From positions 1 through 64,000 of the forward strand of contig JAEHOE010000076.1 in NCBI GenBank assembly GCA_016858145.1: a stretch of DNA of 64,000 nucleotides, read 5' to 3'. Origin of the DNA: Edaphochlamys debaryana. Taxonomy: Eukaryota > Chlorophyta > Chlorophyceae > Chlamydomonadales. Below the pieces are notes generated by a model. The model had not been told where the DNA came from and made no database searches. It saw nothing but the letters and a program-made list of their open reading frames with translations. Shown one piece after another: positions 45,401 to 57,547 of this stretch. Every line of letters begins with the position of its first letter. Position 1 is the stretch's first letter. Position numbers and translations under genes: made by a program.

Positions 45401-46900
45401 CGCGCACCATGCACACGGGAGCGCCCAGCGACCACCAGCGCCGCTGCTTCACGCGCGTGCTGCAGGTGGGGGGCCTCGTGGGGGAAAAGCACTGTGCTTT
45501 GGTTGGCACGTAGCGCTGCTCTCAGGTAGCCCCGTCCATGTTCGAGGACGCTGCAAGGCATGCGGCTTGAGGTGGAGAGCTTGATTCCCTCCCCGCTCAC
45601 ATCCCTCTCCCCCCTCCTTTGTCCGCCCCTGACCCTACCCCCCAGGGCCACATTGCCCTGGACTCTGCGGTGTGGCCCGAGGGCACCCCCGGCGCCGCCC
45701 TGGACACCCTGGCGCGCACGCCCCTGTGGCGCGAGGGGCTCAACTACCGCCACGGCACGGGCCACGGAGTGGGCGCAGCGCTCAACGTGCACGAGGTGGG
45801 GCGGAGGGGGCCGTAGGGGGGGGACAAGGGTTGCGTAGGCACGGGACCTTCACGCCAAGCGAGCGGACAGGACACGGGCGGTGGGTGCGTGGGTGACGCT
45901 GGAGGCTGGAATTTTGACTGGCAGTGACTCCCTTGCCTCCCGCTCTGTTTGCTGGCTGTGTTGACCCACAGGGCCCCCAGGCCATCTCCGCCCGCTACCA
46001 CATCACCACGCCCCTGGCCCCCGGCATGGTGTGCTCCAACGAGCCGGGCTACTACGAGGACGGCTCGTTCGGGGTGCGCATCGAGAACCTGGTGGTGGTG
46101 GTGGAGAAGGACACGCCCTTCAGGTGAGGCAGGCGGCGGGGTTGTGGGCGGGGGGAGGCACGGCCTGGGTGCAGGTTGGCATCAGTGCCGCTTCCTGAGC
46201 TTCCCGCTGCGCACGTCTTAACTGTCGCTCCTTCGCCTGCCCTTCGCCCCCCAGGTACGCCGGGCAGCAGTACATGAGCTTCGAGCCGCTCACGCTGGTG
46301 CCCATCCAGGTGGGAGGGGAGGGAGCGACTCCAGCCTGGACGCTTTACTCGTGTCCGCACTGTTTGTTACCGGAAGACTCACGCAGGAACACCAGGTTGC
46401 GCCCCACGCCCAACATCCTCCTCCTGCCCGCTCCTCCCCCCCCGCCCACCCCCTCCAGGCCAAGATGATTGACGCCTCGCTGCTGACCCCCGAGGAGGCG
46501 GCCTGGGTGGACCGCTACCACGCGCAGGTGTGGGAGCAGGTGTCGCCGCGCATGCAGGTGAGCGCCGTGCGGGGCAGGGCGGGGCAGGGGCTGCGGGGCT
46601 GAGCCTAGCCAGCCGCACTGGCGACACGTGGTGGGGCCCGGGTGGTGAGCAGGAGGGCATGAAGCGGTGCACGCCCGGGTGCTGCCTCACACCTGGCCGT
46701 CGCCCCAATCAGCAAGAAAAGGCTGATTCGGCCCCGCAACCACTTGCTTACCGCCCTTTCCGACGCTCCCCACCTCCTTCCCCACTGCCTCCCCCTCCCC
46801 CTCCTCCCCCCTTCCCTCCCAGGACAAGCCCGAGCTCCTGGCCTGGCTCAAGGCCAACACGCGGCCCCTGGCGGAGCAGCACGCAGCGGCCAAGGCCTAG
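42419..46900 (+). CDS. APP1: Xaa-Pro aminopeptidase (aminopeptidase P, M24B), 17 exons, 662 aa
   Basis: Exons: 42419-42594, 42725-42803, 42949-43011, 43186-43302, 43502-43651, 43802-43918, 44060-44146, 44295-44409, 44566-44720, 44825-44982, 45083-45163, 45309-45465, 45646-45795, 45972-46123, 46255-46309, 46459-46557, 46823-46900; every phase agrees. The enzyme removes an N-terminal residue that precedes proline, using two Mn ions. It has two creatinase-like N-terminal domains ([34 protein letters not shown]) and a pita-bread catalytic domain. Metal ligands are D451 ([10 protein letters not shown]), D462 (TTDITRT), H525 (HGTGHGVG), E559 ([11 protein letters not shown]) and E573 (VRIENL). Their spacing (11, 74, 108 and 122 from the first Asp) equals that of human XPNPEP1. 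Size fits the cytosolic three-domain form (623-645 aa). A charged, low-complexity insert (KKRPREEE) lies between domains. An upstream in-frame extension to an acceptor at 42331 leaves the exact N-terminus open. Confidence 0.93.
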
Positions 46901-47668
46901 TGGCAGGTGAAGTGCCATGGTAGAGTCCGGCCGGCGGCTTGAGGGTGGGCACTTAAGAGAGGGTAGCACGGACCGTGGAGGCAACGGGCTCAAGGCGGTC
47001 GCTTGGCTCAGGAGGCGCGGAGAGCCCGAGAAAGGAATCGAAGAATGATGCGGCGGAGAGCGGGGCGTAAACAGCGGGGGATGGGCGCTTCGGTGATGGG
47101 GCTTGACATGGTGCGGTTGTTGAGGTGGGAGTGCATGGGGCTTTGTGCTCGCAGGGGCCGTGCAGCGTAGATGCAGCTCATGCTGAGCGCGCTGTCGCAA
47201 CGCGAGAGAAGAAGGCAGGGTGCCAGCAATGCGCATCGCCGAGGCAGGGGCTAACCTAGGGGCAGCCGCGCGCGCAAACGGAGGCAGTCTTCGAGGCAGG
47301 GGAGTCGCGGGCTTCGAGGCAGGGGAGTGGCGTGGATCGTCGGATTTGGTACGTCGCGTGCCGTTGCCAGCGAAACGCCAACGACCGGCCCGCCCGCACG
47401 ACACTTTTGGGTCTCTTTGCCTTTGTCCCTTTGCCAGAGTCCTGCCGGTGCTGTGTGTCTTAGTCAGCATATCGATTCCCTAGAATACTGCTCGGCGAGC
47501 CCGCTTAGCGTCTGTCAAGCTTGTGGCGCTCCGCGGATGTCCGCGTAGTGGGAATAGCGATGTCTCCTTATACCGCTTACACCGCAGCTGACGGCCGCTA
47601 GCAGCGTCGGGGGAGCACGACGCCCCGTTTCCGTCGTTTCTGGGCCGCTTATCGGCCTAACAGTCGCC
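46901..47668. other. Intergenic region between aminopeptidase P and the kinase gene
   Basis: About 770 bp holds the 3' UTR of the first gene and the promoter and 5' UTR of the second. No TGTAA was seen in the first 300 bases. A short direct repeat (CTTCGAGGCAGGGGAGT) occurs twice at 47288-47330. No further gene was recognised. Confidence 0.5.
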
Positions 47669-50600
47669 ATGTCTTTGCTATGGTGCTTCGGCAAGCAGCC
47701 AAAGCCTAGGACGGTAAACGGCGAGGCGGACATCAAGCCGATTCCAGTCGAGGCTCCTAAACATGGAGCGCCATCAATTACGCCCGCCCAGGTGAGTAGC
47801 AGAATACTTGACGCCTATCATGCGGCTCCGCTTCAGGCGTTTCCCTCATCCGCAGGCCACGCCGGATGAGGGGCATGTCTTCCGCACATCTCACGAGGGG
47901 CTGCTGCAGCGGCTCCAGGTGGCGCTCGGCGGGCTTGACGCTGCACCGAGCCTGCATGCGCGCGCAACACTGATAGCGTCGACGGTCGCTCAGCATCTGG
48001 GCGCGACCGTGGTCAGGTGTGGCGGTATGGCAGATCTGTATCTTGGGTTTTGCCCCCGCCTTAACCCCTTCCTTACCCCTTGGTGCCTCTGGGAACCCCA
48101 ATTGCTGTCCTGCGGGCGGTCCGCATGCTCTTTAGGACGCCACCCTCCATACGACCATACCTCTCCCACGCCTCCTGTTCATCCCCGTCCCTTCAACGTC
48201 GCGTGCCCCAGGTTCTTCGGCGCCTCCACGCCCGACGATGCCGACGGCGGCGCAGGGCCGCAACTGGTGCAGCTGGCCGCCAGCACGGCCCCGGGCACCG
48301 GCCCCCCCTGGAGCGACCCCGCCACCCTCCTGCCCGGCCGCAGCTTCCCGCTGGCGGGGCCGGGGCCGGGCCAGGCGGCGGGGGCGACCCAGCCCCTCCG
48401 GAGCTCCAGCGAGAACCCCAGCCGCAGGGGCAGCGCTATGCCCCACCTTATGGAGCAGGCCATGGAGCGCAGGGTGAGGCGGGGGGGAGGGGGGCGGGGT
48501 GCGCGCTCCTGAGCGGTTTAGGCTGCTTGGACTCTTGGGGCTCGAGGAGGGTGAAGGCCCAGGCTCAGGCATGCATGGGCTGTCCCTTGCAGAAGCCGCT
48601 GCTGTACGAGGTGGGCCGTGCAGGCCCCGGTCCGCCCGAGTCCCCGGGGGAGGCGGCACCGCGGAACGCCCGCGCCTCCCTGTCCGACCCCCTGCGCCCC
48701 GGCAGCTACAAGTGCCTGCGCGGACTGGATAGCGGCGGCGGAGGCGTGGGCGGCCGCCTGCCGCCCGACTGCGCCGCGGAGCTGGCCGCCCTGCCACGTG
48801 ACGCCGCGCCCGCCGCCGTAGCCTTCGCCGTACTGCCCCTGTCGTACGGCCGCCGCATGGCGGGCGCCCTGTGGATCGTGGTCGTGAGCAACCCCGGGGC
48901 CGAGCAGGGGCACGTCCCTGCGGGCCTGGAGCTGCTGCGCAACCCATCTTCCCTTGCACAGCTATCCACCCTTGTCCAGCTATCCACCGCCGCCGCCTGC
49001 CCCGACCCCGACTACGTGGCCTGGGCCGCGGGCGCAGCGCGGCGCCTGGCCGCCTCCACCACGCTCCACGCGCTCGTGTCCGGCACCTGTACGACGGTGG
49101 CGCAGCACGTGCGCAGGTGCTTCCACCTGCCGGACGTTGCCGTACAGTCGGCGCTGCTGCCCGACGCGGCCTCCCACGTGGCCTTCATGCTGTGCGTGGC
49201 GCCCAGCGTGGGGGGCGCGGCGGGGCCGCCCAACAACGCCTCCTCCGGCTCCAAGGACTCGGGCGTCACGTAGGTCTAGGGGGGATGCCGGACCGCAGGT
49301 GCGTGCTTCCTTGTTGTCGGTCCCCCCAGTCACCCGGCTTGCTGGCTTGCCCTGGCCCTCATCCCACTCACGCCCCTACGCCCCGATTCCTTTTCGCAGG
49401 GCCGGCGCCGCGTTCGAGGCTCCGCGACCCCGCACCCGCGTGCCGCCTCGACGTGTGGCCTCCCAAATGTCCGCCACTGCGGACGGAGAACCCTCGTCGC
49501 GGGCTGGCGCGCTGCCCCGCCGGACCGCCTCCTACAGGACCGGCCTCGGAGCGTTTGGCGATGTGGCATCGGCCGCGGCGGCCGCCGTTGCGGCGGGCGG
49601 CAGCCTCGTGGGCCGCCCGCCGCCCCAGTCGCCCGGCGGCGCTTGCGCGTCCGTGCCCCCTCCGGCGCATACGCTGGCTTCCCTGATGGCCGCAGCGCTA
49701 CGGTGCAACGGTGAGCGGGCGGGGCAGAGGGAGCAAGGCAGAGCGAGGGGCCGGGGGAGCTTGTTATAACCCATGTCTCCCTCCCCGGCAGGCTCCACCG
49801 GCTCCAACGTGCTGCTGTCGCTCTCGGCCCGCGCCTTCCACACCTCCCACACCGTGCTCAGCCGCCTGGCCGCCGACCCCGCGCTGGCCCCCGGCCCCGC
49901 GAAGGCCCTACTGAGGGCGCACACCAGCGGGGAGGACCACGACGCCCTGGCCCAGGCGCAGGCCCAGGCGCAGCACGCAGCGCACGTGCCCGTGGGCATC
50001 GTCATCCCGGGTGAGCCGGACGGGTGGCGTTGTGCACGTCTGGCGCTCAAGGCTACCTGAGGGCCTGGCCCGTTCTGCTGGGGCAAGCCGCATCACCCTT
50101 AGTCACGAACACCCTTAGCCCATCCCCGCACCCCGCCCAAGCCAACCCCCCCCCTGACCGACCCCGTCCCTTTCCCTTCCGTCCTCCAGACACCGCCAAG
50201 CACATTGCCGACGTGCTGCAGCCCAGCCGGGACGTCATCCTGCTGGTGGGCTCCAAGCGGGCCGCCGCGGCGCCTGGCGTGGCGTGGCAGCAGCCGGGCG
50301 GCGGCTCGGCGCTGGATGGTGAGAGCTGGGGTGGCGGCCCTGCTGGACACACTCTGAGATCGGGCCAAGGTTGCAGGACGTTATCAGGCACGTCTCAACC
50401 TAGGCCAGCGGGCACATTTGATGGCTACAAATCTCCTCCTACGGCCCCTTTCCTTCCGCCCCCCGTCTCCTCCCCCCAGCCTCCGCCGGCACCGCCCGCA
50501 GCGGCTCCGTGGTGCTGCTGGGCCTGGGCCTGGGCGGGGGCGGCTGCCTGCTGGGGCTCTACATCGCGCTGCCGCTGCCGCTGCCGGGGCCGCTGCTGGA

Positions 50601-53600
50601 GGCGGTGCGGGACAGCGCCCGGGTGCTGCTGGAGCGGGTGGGGCGGGGGGCGTCAGGGAGGGGGCTTGCCGGGGGGGCAGGGGCCGGCACGGTGATGCGT
50701 GAAGGCGCTGGGGATCATCGGAGCCATGAGCCTCCGGCTGCTTCGTTCACCGCTCCGTGCGCACCCGCCCCGCTGCCCGCAGGTGGTGCTGGGCGTGTTC
50801 CGCCACAAGCTGCAGTTCCCCGAGATCGGTGAGGAGGGCACGGTGTACGGCGCAGCCTGCCTTCCCCTTGTCTGCCCTCCCACTTCTGCCGCATCTTCCC
50901 TGGAGATCTTGCTTTCAATCCCTCCCTCCCTTCCTCACCGCTTCCCCCCTCCACCCCCAAGCCGCGGACTTTGACACGCTGCGCGCGGGCGTGCCCGGCT
51001 CCTACCTGTCCATGGCCCGCCTGCGCGCCACCGTGGACGTGCTGGGGGTGCCCGAGGCGGCCCCCACCTCGCTCTTCGGCGACCTGTGCCACGCCGAGGC
51101 GCTCTGCCAGCCCCCGGGCCCCGGCGCGCTCCCCGCCACGCCGCCCAGCGCCCGCGTCGCCCACGGCCTGGCGGCGCTGGTGCTGGACGAGGAGCCGCCG
51201 CTGCCCCCCAGCGGCGCAGCCAGCGGTGCCGTCGCCGGTGCCAGCGTTGGCGTTGGCGTTGGCGTCGACGGCAGCGCGAGCTTTACGCCCGGGGGCGGCC
51301 TGATGCTGCCGGCGTTTGGCAGCGGGCTGGACCCGGGCGCGGGCTTGGGCCCCGGGAGGGACTCAGTGGTGTGCTGCTCCGCCGCCATGCTTGGCAGCGG
51401 CGCCAGCGGGGTGGGCTCGCGCACGCAGGGCAGCCGCGGGCAGCACTACAGCGCCGTTATGCTGGACTCGGCCACCGGCACCGTGACCACGGCCGACCCG
51501 CTGCTGTCGGGTCTGGAGCAGGGCACGGAGGGCGGCGGCGAGGGCGGCGGCGGCGCGGGGCTGTACGCGCCCGCCGGGGTGATGACGGTGCACGACGTGG
51601 AGTACGGCTGGGGCCTGCGCGGGCTGATGGGGGCGCTGGTGGAGTCGGTCATGACCACTCTGCGGCAGAGCGCCTCGGAGCTGGGGGACCCACTCGACGG
51701 GTGAGGGGGCTGGGGGGGTCAAGGGGGTAGGGGCCACCGAGACGGGGCCGCCTTGCTGCCTTGAGGCGGCGGTGCACGCCTGCCTCATCTTGCTTTCGCG
51801 ACACCCCGCTGCCACCCCAGCTTTTTCCCCCGACCCCCTTCCTCCGCCCCCCGACCCCCAGCGGCGAGGCCGGCTCCCGCATCAGCGAGGCGCTTGAGGA
51901 CCTGCTGCTGTCCGAGGTGGTGGGCCACGGAGCCAGCGGCGTGGTGCTGCGGGGCGTGCTGGGCACCGTGCCGGTGGCCGTCAAGGTGGGGGGCCGGGGC
52001 GGGGCTGGTAGCTGCTGCTTGAAGAGGGGCCCTGGGGCGGGGGGCCTGTCATGAAGGGCTGTTTCTTGTCGACTGCATACCCCAACGCACAAATGCAAGC
52101 CCACAACCCGCCCCTGACAGCACTTCCCTCAACCCTGCCCTGCCCTGCCCTACCCCCTCCCACCCTGCCCTTCCCCCCTCCCACCCCCCAGCTGGTGGAG
52201 ATGGCTGACGTGGACAAGGAGTCCCCCTCCTCCGACACCCACACGGTCTTCACCTGCACCACCGCGGACGCCAACACCATTACCACCGGCCCTGGGGGCA
52301 TGGGCGCACGGACCGCGGCCTCCATGGCCCTGCTCCGCACCCCCTCCGCCGCCCAGGCCGCCGGCGGCTTCTCCGGTGCCATCAACGGCGGCCCCAGAAC
52401 CCTCGTTGACACTAGGGACAGCAGCAGCCTCGACTCCCCCCTGCCGCCCGCGGGTGTGCAGTACGTGCCCGCCTTCCACGTCAGCGCCCGAGGCGCCACG
52501 TCACCCCAGCAGGAGCACCTCAGCGGTCTAGGGCCATCATCAGAGGCTGCGGCCCTAGCCGTGCCCGAGCGGGCGGGCAGCACGAGCCAGGCGGGAGTGG
52601 AGGGCGGCGGCAGCGGGCCCGCGCCCGCGCCCGCTGCCGTGCGGGGCCCCCCGGGCCGCTGCCAGCGCACCGAGTCGCAGCAGCTGCACGCGCGGCGCAA
52701 GATGCTGCGCAGCGCCATGGAGCTGGCGGTCATGCGCAGCATACAGCACGTGCACATGTGGGTGCGGGCGTGCATGGAAAGCTTGCGGTTTGGGCCACGG
52801 GGTGGGGACGAACAAGGGTTGGATGGGAGCCGGAGGCGGTCGGGTTGGGTTTCAGGGTCGCCTCGCCTGCCCTGCCTGCCCTGCTCCTGACGAGACCCCG
52901 GTCGCTCCTTCCTGCGCTCCCCTCCTCCACGTTGGCGCTCTCGCCTCTCCATGCGACAGTGTCCAGGTGAGCTGCCGGTGTAGCCTCCCCAAGTATCCTA
53001 GTGCCGGCAGAGCCCCGCACGCCGAACCCGCTGTGTCCCGCCTGTCTGCCTCGTTGGATTTGCAATTTACCTGCGCCCTCTCCGTCGACTTCAGCCGGAC
53101 ACTACCCTCGCTGCCATCCCCCACCTCCGCCTATCCCCTCCCTGCCCCAGGCCCACGCCGTGTTCGACAATGTGGTCATGGCGCGCAGGGCGGGGCCCGC
53201 GCCCCAGGCCCCGGGCGGCGGCAGCATCCAGCTCAAGCGCCTCGACCCGCGGACGCACGGCCCGGGTGCGCGGGGGCTGGGGCGGGCCGCTGGGGCGGTG
53301 CACGGGGGAGGCTCGGGCCGTGTTCGTAGTACCCGTCGCCCCGTGCCGTTTATGGTCTCTCTTTACCGAAGGCTTGACGGCCCGCCTCAATGCCCCTCTG
53401 CGTGCCCAGGCGACTCGCCCATCTGCACCGCCGTGGTGCAGGAGCTGTGCGACCGGGTGGGTGGGGGGCGAGGTGGGGGCAGGGACTGGAAATCTGGTGC
53501 AGGCCTGGGCAAGACTTTGGTCACGGCAGGGGGACACGACCAGCCAAGGGCGCTCTCCTGGATCTGGCCTGGGAGCGCCTCTCCCAACATGGTCACCCAG

Positions 53601-55605
53601 CCAAGCCCCAACCCCGCGCTCCGCAGGGCTCCCTGGCCGACGTGCTGAGCGCTGGCAGCTTCCCGCGCCACGTGCTGGGGCCGCGCGGCACCCCCCTGGC
53701 GGGGCTGCCCTGCGTGGACATGCAGGTGGGGGCGGGGGGCGAGGGGCGGGGGATACGGGTCTCGGTCAGGACATGGAGGCAGGGGCCGGGCAGACGGTAC
53801 GTGCAGCTCTCTGAGAGCTCCTGGTGGCACACGCACCACTCTGGTAGCACCTCACTCATGTGTCTACGGCTGTCCATGTTGACCCATCCTCAACCGCTCA
53901 GGGCATCTACCTGACGCTCCTGGAGATCGCACAGGCGCTGCGGCACCTGCACTCCAAGCGCCTGGTGCACCGGGGTGAGCCGGGTGGGCTGCGGGCAGAG
54001 CGGCAGGCACGCTGCCCAGTACCCCAGGTGCCCACCTTACGAGACGTTTTCTCCCTTTCCATCCTTGGCGTACCGGTTCCCAGACCTCAAGCCAGCAAAC
54101 GTGGTGGGTGCTGGGGCTGCTACGCATGGGGAAGGCGAGAAGGGGCGGTTTGGTTGCTCAACGTCTTCATCTGTGAACGCCTCTGTCCCATGCTCCCGTC
54201 CTGCAACGCCCCACGGCTCCGTTCGCTCCCCCCACCCCCGCAGCTGCTCAAGTCCAACCCTGCCGACCCGCGCGGCTGGACGTGCAAGCTGGCGGACTTC
54301 GGACTGGCGCTGGTCCTGGACAAGCAGGTGCGCGGGACTGGCTCGGGAGGAGGGGGCCTATTGGTGACGCATCCCGTCGTGACTTCATCCTGCCCGTTCT
54401 GCTGTCCCCGGCAGGAGATGATGATGCTTGCGCCGCCCGAGCCCGACCCCGCGCTCCGCGGCAACGCCAGCGGGTCGCTGGGCTCGGCCCCTGCGGGCGG
54501 GCGCATCGTGGGGGTGGCCTCCCTGCTGCCCAGTGCCGGCGGGGGCGTGCTGGCGCCGCTGAGCAACCCCAGCACCCCCAGCCTGCCGCCCAGCCTGAGC
54601 CCCAGTGTGGCGCCCAGCGTCGCGCGGCACTGGTTCGCTGTGCAGGCGCAGGCCAGCGGCACGTGAGTGGGGGCCACGGGTGGGAGGTTGGGGGAGCGTG
54701 GAGCGCTGGAAGGGCGGTCGAGGGCTGTGGCAATACCGGATGATATGTACAGCGTTGCGCGTCTTCATCAGCTTCACATCGTCTTGGCACCGGCGCAAAC
54801 CCGTGGTCTACCCCCCTGCCCTGCCCCCTCCTGCCTCCCGCGCCCTCAGAGTGACCCACATGGCGCCGGAAGCCATGCTGCGAAGTGAGTGCTGGGGTCT
54901 GTAAGCATGGCGTCCACGCACCTGCTTCTAAGCTGCGCCTGCTACCCGGTCCCCCCGCTTCACGCTTCAACCCCACTCTGCGCCCCCCTTCCCCCCCGCG
55001 CGAAGACTCGCGCATCGACGCCAGCGTGGACGTCTTCTCCTTCGGCGTCATCATGTGGGAGCTGCTGTGCGGAGGCGGCAACCGCCCGTACGATAAGCTG
55101 CACCCCTCCGACATACCCAAGGTGCGTGCTGCCGTACTGCACATGAGCAATGCATCTCACCAGTACCAGTTTGACAATGAGAATCCCGCACGGCCCGGCC
55201 CGACCCCGCATGCAGGCGGTCAAGGCCGGTCTGCGCCCCGTCTTCACCGCCAGCGTGCCGCGGGCCTACAGGTACGCGGGGCACCACACACCTGCATGCG
55301 GGCGCACGTGACGCGCCGTTCCTCATGTCCACAATGACCCGCTCGATCCACCTTTCACCGCAGCTGTTTCCGTAGTGACCTGTGTGGGTGCCGTCTGGTC
55401 AGGCGCCCTGACAGCCCCACCCCCACGCCCCCGGCCCCGCAGGCAGCTGGCCATCTCGTGCTGGTCCTCCGAGCCCCACCGCCGCCCGCGCGCCTCCGAG
55501 CTGGTGGCCGCCGTCAAGGCGCAGCTGGGGCAGCTCGCGCAGCAGCAGCTGGTGCGCACGCACACGCACACGCACACGCACACGCACACGCAGCACACGC
55601 CCTGA
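47669..55605 (+). CDS. Large TKL-type Ser/Thr protein kinase, 24 exons, 1525 aa
   Basis: Exons: 47669-47791, 47856-48016, 48212-48473, 48593-49269, 49400-49710, 49792-50010, 50190-50318, 50480-50637, 50783-50828, 50962-51700, 51862-51985, 52192-52757, 52960-52966, 53151-53265, 53410-53456, 53627-53725, 53902-53974, 54084-54103, 54244-54327, 54415-54662, 54850-54884, 55006-55121, 55216-55271, 55443-55605; phases agree throughout. Residues 1-945 are low-complexity Ala/Gly/Pro-rich sequence with unrecognised ordered patches. The C-terminal kinase domain is complete: glycine loop GHGASG (963-968), K983 in VAVK, HRD 1284-1286 with DLKPAN, DFG at 1310, APE 1408-1410, and DVFSFGVIMWELL. Long inserts follow K983 (~150 aa) and DFG (~80 aa), as is common in volvocine tyrosine-kinase-like kinases. 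A 7-nt microexon supplies HVHIVQ. It should be an active kinase; its pathway is unknown. The C-terminus is a microsatellite-encoded His-Thr repeat. Confidence 0.88.
52960..52966 (+). other. 7-nt microexon in the kinase gene
   Basis: TGTCCAG, flanked by a GACAG acceptor and a GTGAGC donor, is needed to join exon 52192-52757 (ending in phase 2) to exon 53151-53265 (phase 0). Inclusion gives HVHIVQAH, matching the HPNIVQ-like segment conserved before the beta-4 strand of TKL kinases. Confidence 0.65.
55556..55591 (+). repeat. ACGCAC microsatellite in the kinase coding end
   Basis: A hexanucleotide run encodes alternating Thr-His up to the last residues before the TGA. Being a multiple of 3 in period, it can change length without a frameshift. 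Confidence 0.85.
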
Positions 55606-56790
55606 CGCGGCCAACGAACAAGCGTCAGACATTGGTGGGCGCTTCTTTCTTTTCTGTGAGCCGGCGGGTGCCGTGTCGCCCCGTCCTGTGGGTCCCAACG
55701 GGCCCCCCATCAACACCGTCACATGTTTGTGACCGCGCGCCACATGGCATGGATAATGCACTGCAGCTCTCACGCTGCATCTTGGCCCTCCATCTTGGAC
55801 ACCATCAGGCCCTGCCAGCGGTGGCTCTTGAATGTGTGAGCAGTATTATTTATGCGAAAGCTTGATGGAAACTTGGTGAGGCACCTAAACAACACGTGCG
55901 TCTGGAGATAGGGATGCCCGAGGTATCGAGGCACGGAATGTTAGTGATCACGATGACATCTGCCAGCACTGCGACACCGTGCTGAAGATGGGCGTAAAGG
56001 TTGCTTTCAGGCTAACTTGGAAGCACGTCTGAGATGGACGGCTGGGCATTTTGGGACTAAGGCAGGGGTGTTGGAAGGACAGGAGAGACAAGGCCTGGCT
56101 TGCTGACGGATTGACCTCTGTGGAAGTTGCCTTTTGTCATGATCATTTCGGCCTCACTTATTGCGTTTTGGACCCCGAATGGCTGGGGGTAGGCCGTAGG
56201 CGGGCCACTCAGCGGGGGGTACTGAAGACTTTGGTAAATTGGAGCTGAACGTTGAGCCGCACGTGATCCAGCAGGATTGACGCGCTTGACGTTCTCGGTC
56301 GGGGGCCTCACAAACGCCTTCGTCATCGGCATTGCATATGTACCCGACTTCTGCAGCGGGACTACTGGCCTAGGGTACATGTCCCAACTGGGACCACTGT
56401 CGCGCTGCAGCGGCGGCTTCCTTCAACGGGCCACATTGCTCGAACTGGGACTGCTGCAAGTGAGAAGAAGGAGATGTGTGATCAAGTCCGAGTGCTTCTT
56501 ACATACCGGTGACGCTCAATGCCAGGATCACCTGTTTTGCAAGAGCGTGCAATGGAGCAGTTGGCTGGCGTTGTGTCATGCTTTAGCAACTGCCCTATGT
56601 GCCGCTTGCAGTGGTTGGCCACGCTTCATCAAGCTCTGCGTGGCGGGCGGGGTTGTTTCGCGGGTAGAAATCAAAATCAGAGGGGGTGCGTGCGAGCGTG
56701 CGACTCGTGGTCAGGGCAGTGGGGTCAAAGCGACGCTTGGTTGTGGCGTAGGGCCGCCGCAGGACTCACGCGGTGTATCGCACATTACGC
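55606..56790. other. Spacer downstream of the kinase gene
   Basis: It contains the kinase 3' UTR. An open frame of about 190 codons (from a TTG at 56277) runs through 56850, but it has no ATG, no recognisable family, and merges into the Alba-derived fragment. Nothing else is supported. Confidence 0.4.
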
Positions 56791-57013
56791 ACTACGAGGA
56801 AGGTGGCGAGGGCGCGGCCGCGGGAGGCCGCGGCGGCCAGGGCGGCAGGTGAGGAGCGTGGGCCTGTGTGCTGAGTCCTGACCTCCTTGGGCTAGCCTAG
56901 GGCGGTGGCATGGGTAGCACTGACAAAGCTGTGCCTGTGGGGAGCTGTGGGGCTGAGACTTCAGTTGCGGCAGTATACAAGTTAATGCTTCCCTCTCTGT
57001 CTTTCACTGTCCA
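56791..57013 (+). pseudogene. Inverted fragment of the Alba gene (end of exon 7 plus intron 7)
   Basis: On the plus strand this segment matches the minus-strand Alba gene from within exon 7 (EEGGEGAA-x-GGRGG, at 56795-56853) through its GTGAGG donor and almost all of intron 7, up to just before the acceptor of exon 8 (real copy about 58608-58840). It is a gene fragment with substitutions, in opposite orientation to its source. Confidence 0.8.
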
Positions 57014-57020
57014 TTGCGTG

Positions 57021-57547
57021 GAGCAGGGAGAAATAGAAGGGCAGGGATAATAGAGCGTGCCAACAACAGTCCGATCCATAAAAAGCCGCCTTCCCCGCGT
57101 GCACAGTAGACCGGGCGGTGCGTGCGCAGCACACTCCCGGCCCCTAACCCCCCATCCGGGCACAACTCCCAGAGCTTGGCTGCACCCACCGATGGCCACC
57201 GTCTTGTTGATGGCCTTCCCCATGGCCTTCAGGACCACGGTGCGGTGGCCCTTCTCGCCGAACAGGCTCAGCGCGAGGGTGACATACACGCGGGTCTGCT
57301 CGGTAGCCCGAACGCGGACCTGCGTGTGTCGGGCGCATGTGCGCGTTAGATCCATAACACCAGCTCAACATGCATCCCATGAGCGCTGGTCAAAGCCCCA
57401 CGCAGGCAGTACCGGAAGGTCCACGGCCCCGCATGCCACTGGCCCAGAGCGCGACAATCCTCCTCGCGCCCAACGCCACAGCTGCCTGCATCCAGCGCAC
57501 CTCATTCTCCGCGACCGGACCCTCGTCGCGGGGCTTGTGGATTCTGG
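57021..57547 (-). pseudogene. Truncated duplicate of Alba exons 1 and 2
   Basis: This segment nearly duplicates 59967-60497, at an offset of about 2943, in the same minus orientation as the real gene. It covers exon 1 from codon 4 onward (YTRIHKPRDEGPVAENE), intron 1, exon 2 (VRVRATEQTRVYV and KAMGKAINKTVAIG) and part of intron 2. The match ends at GGTGTAGT, three codons inside exon 1, so the ATG is lost; the other end stops before exon 3. It cannot make Alba by itself. Confidence 0.85.

Noticed and set aside
48132..48959. Reverse ORF of 275 codons in the kinase gene
   Set aside because: It is an antisense shadow of GC-rich exons; the forward exons join in phase and lead into a canonical kinase domain.
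56277..56852. Open frame of about 190 codons ending in the Alba-derived fragment
   Set aside because: It starts at TTG, has no ATG, matches no family, and its last part is a fragment of Alba exon 7.
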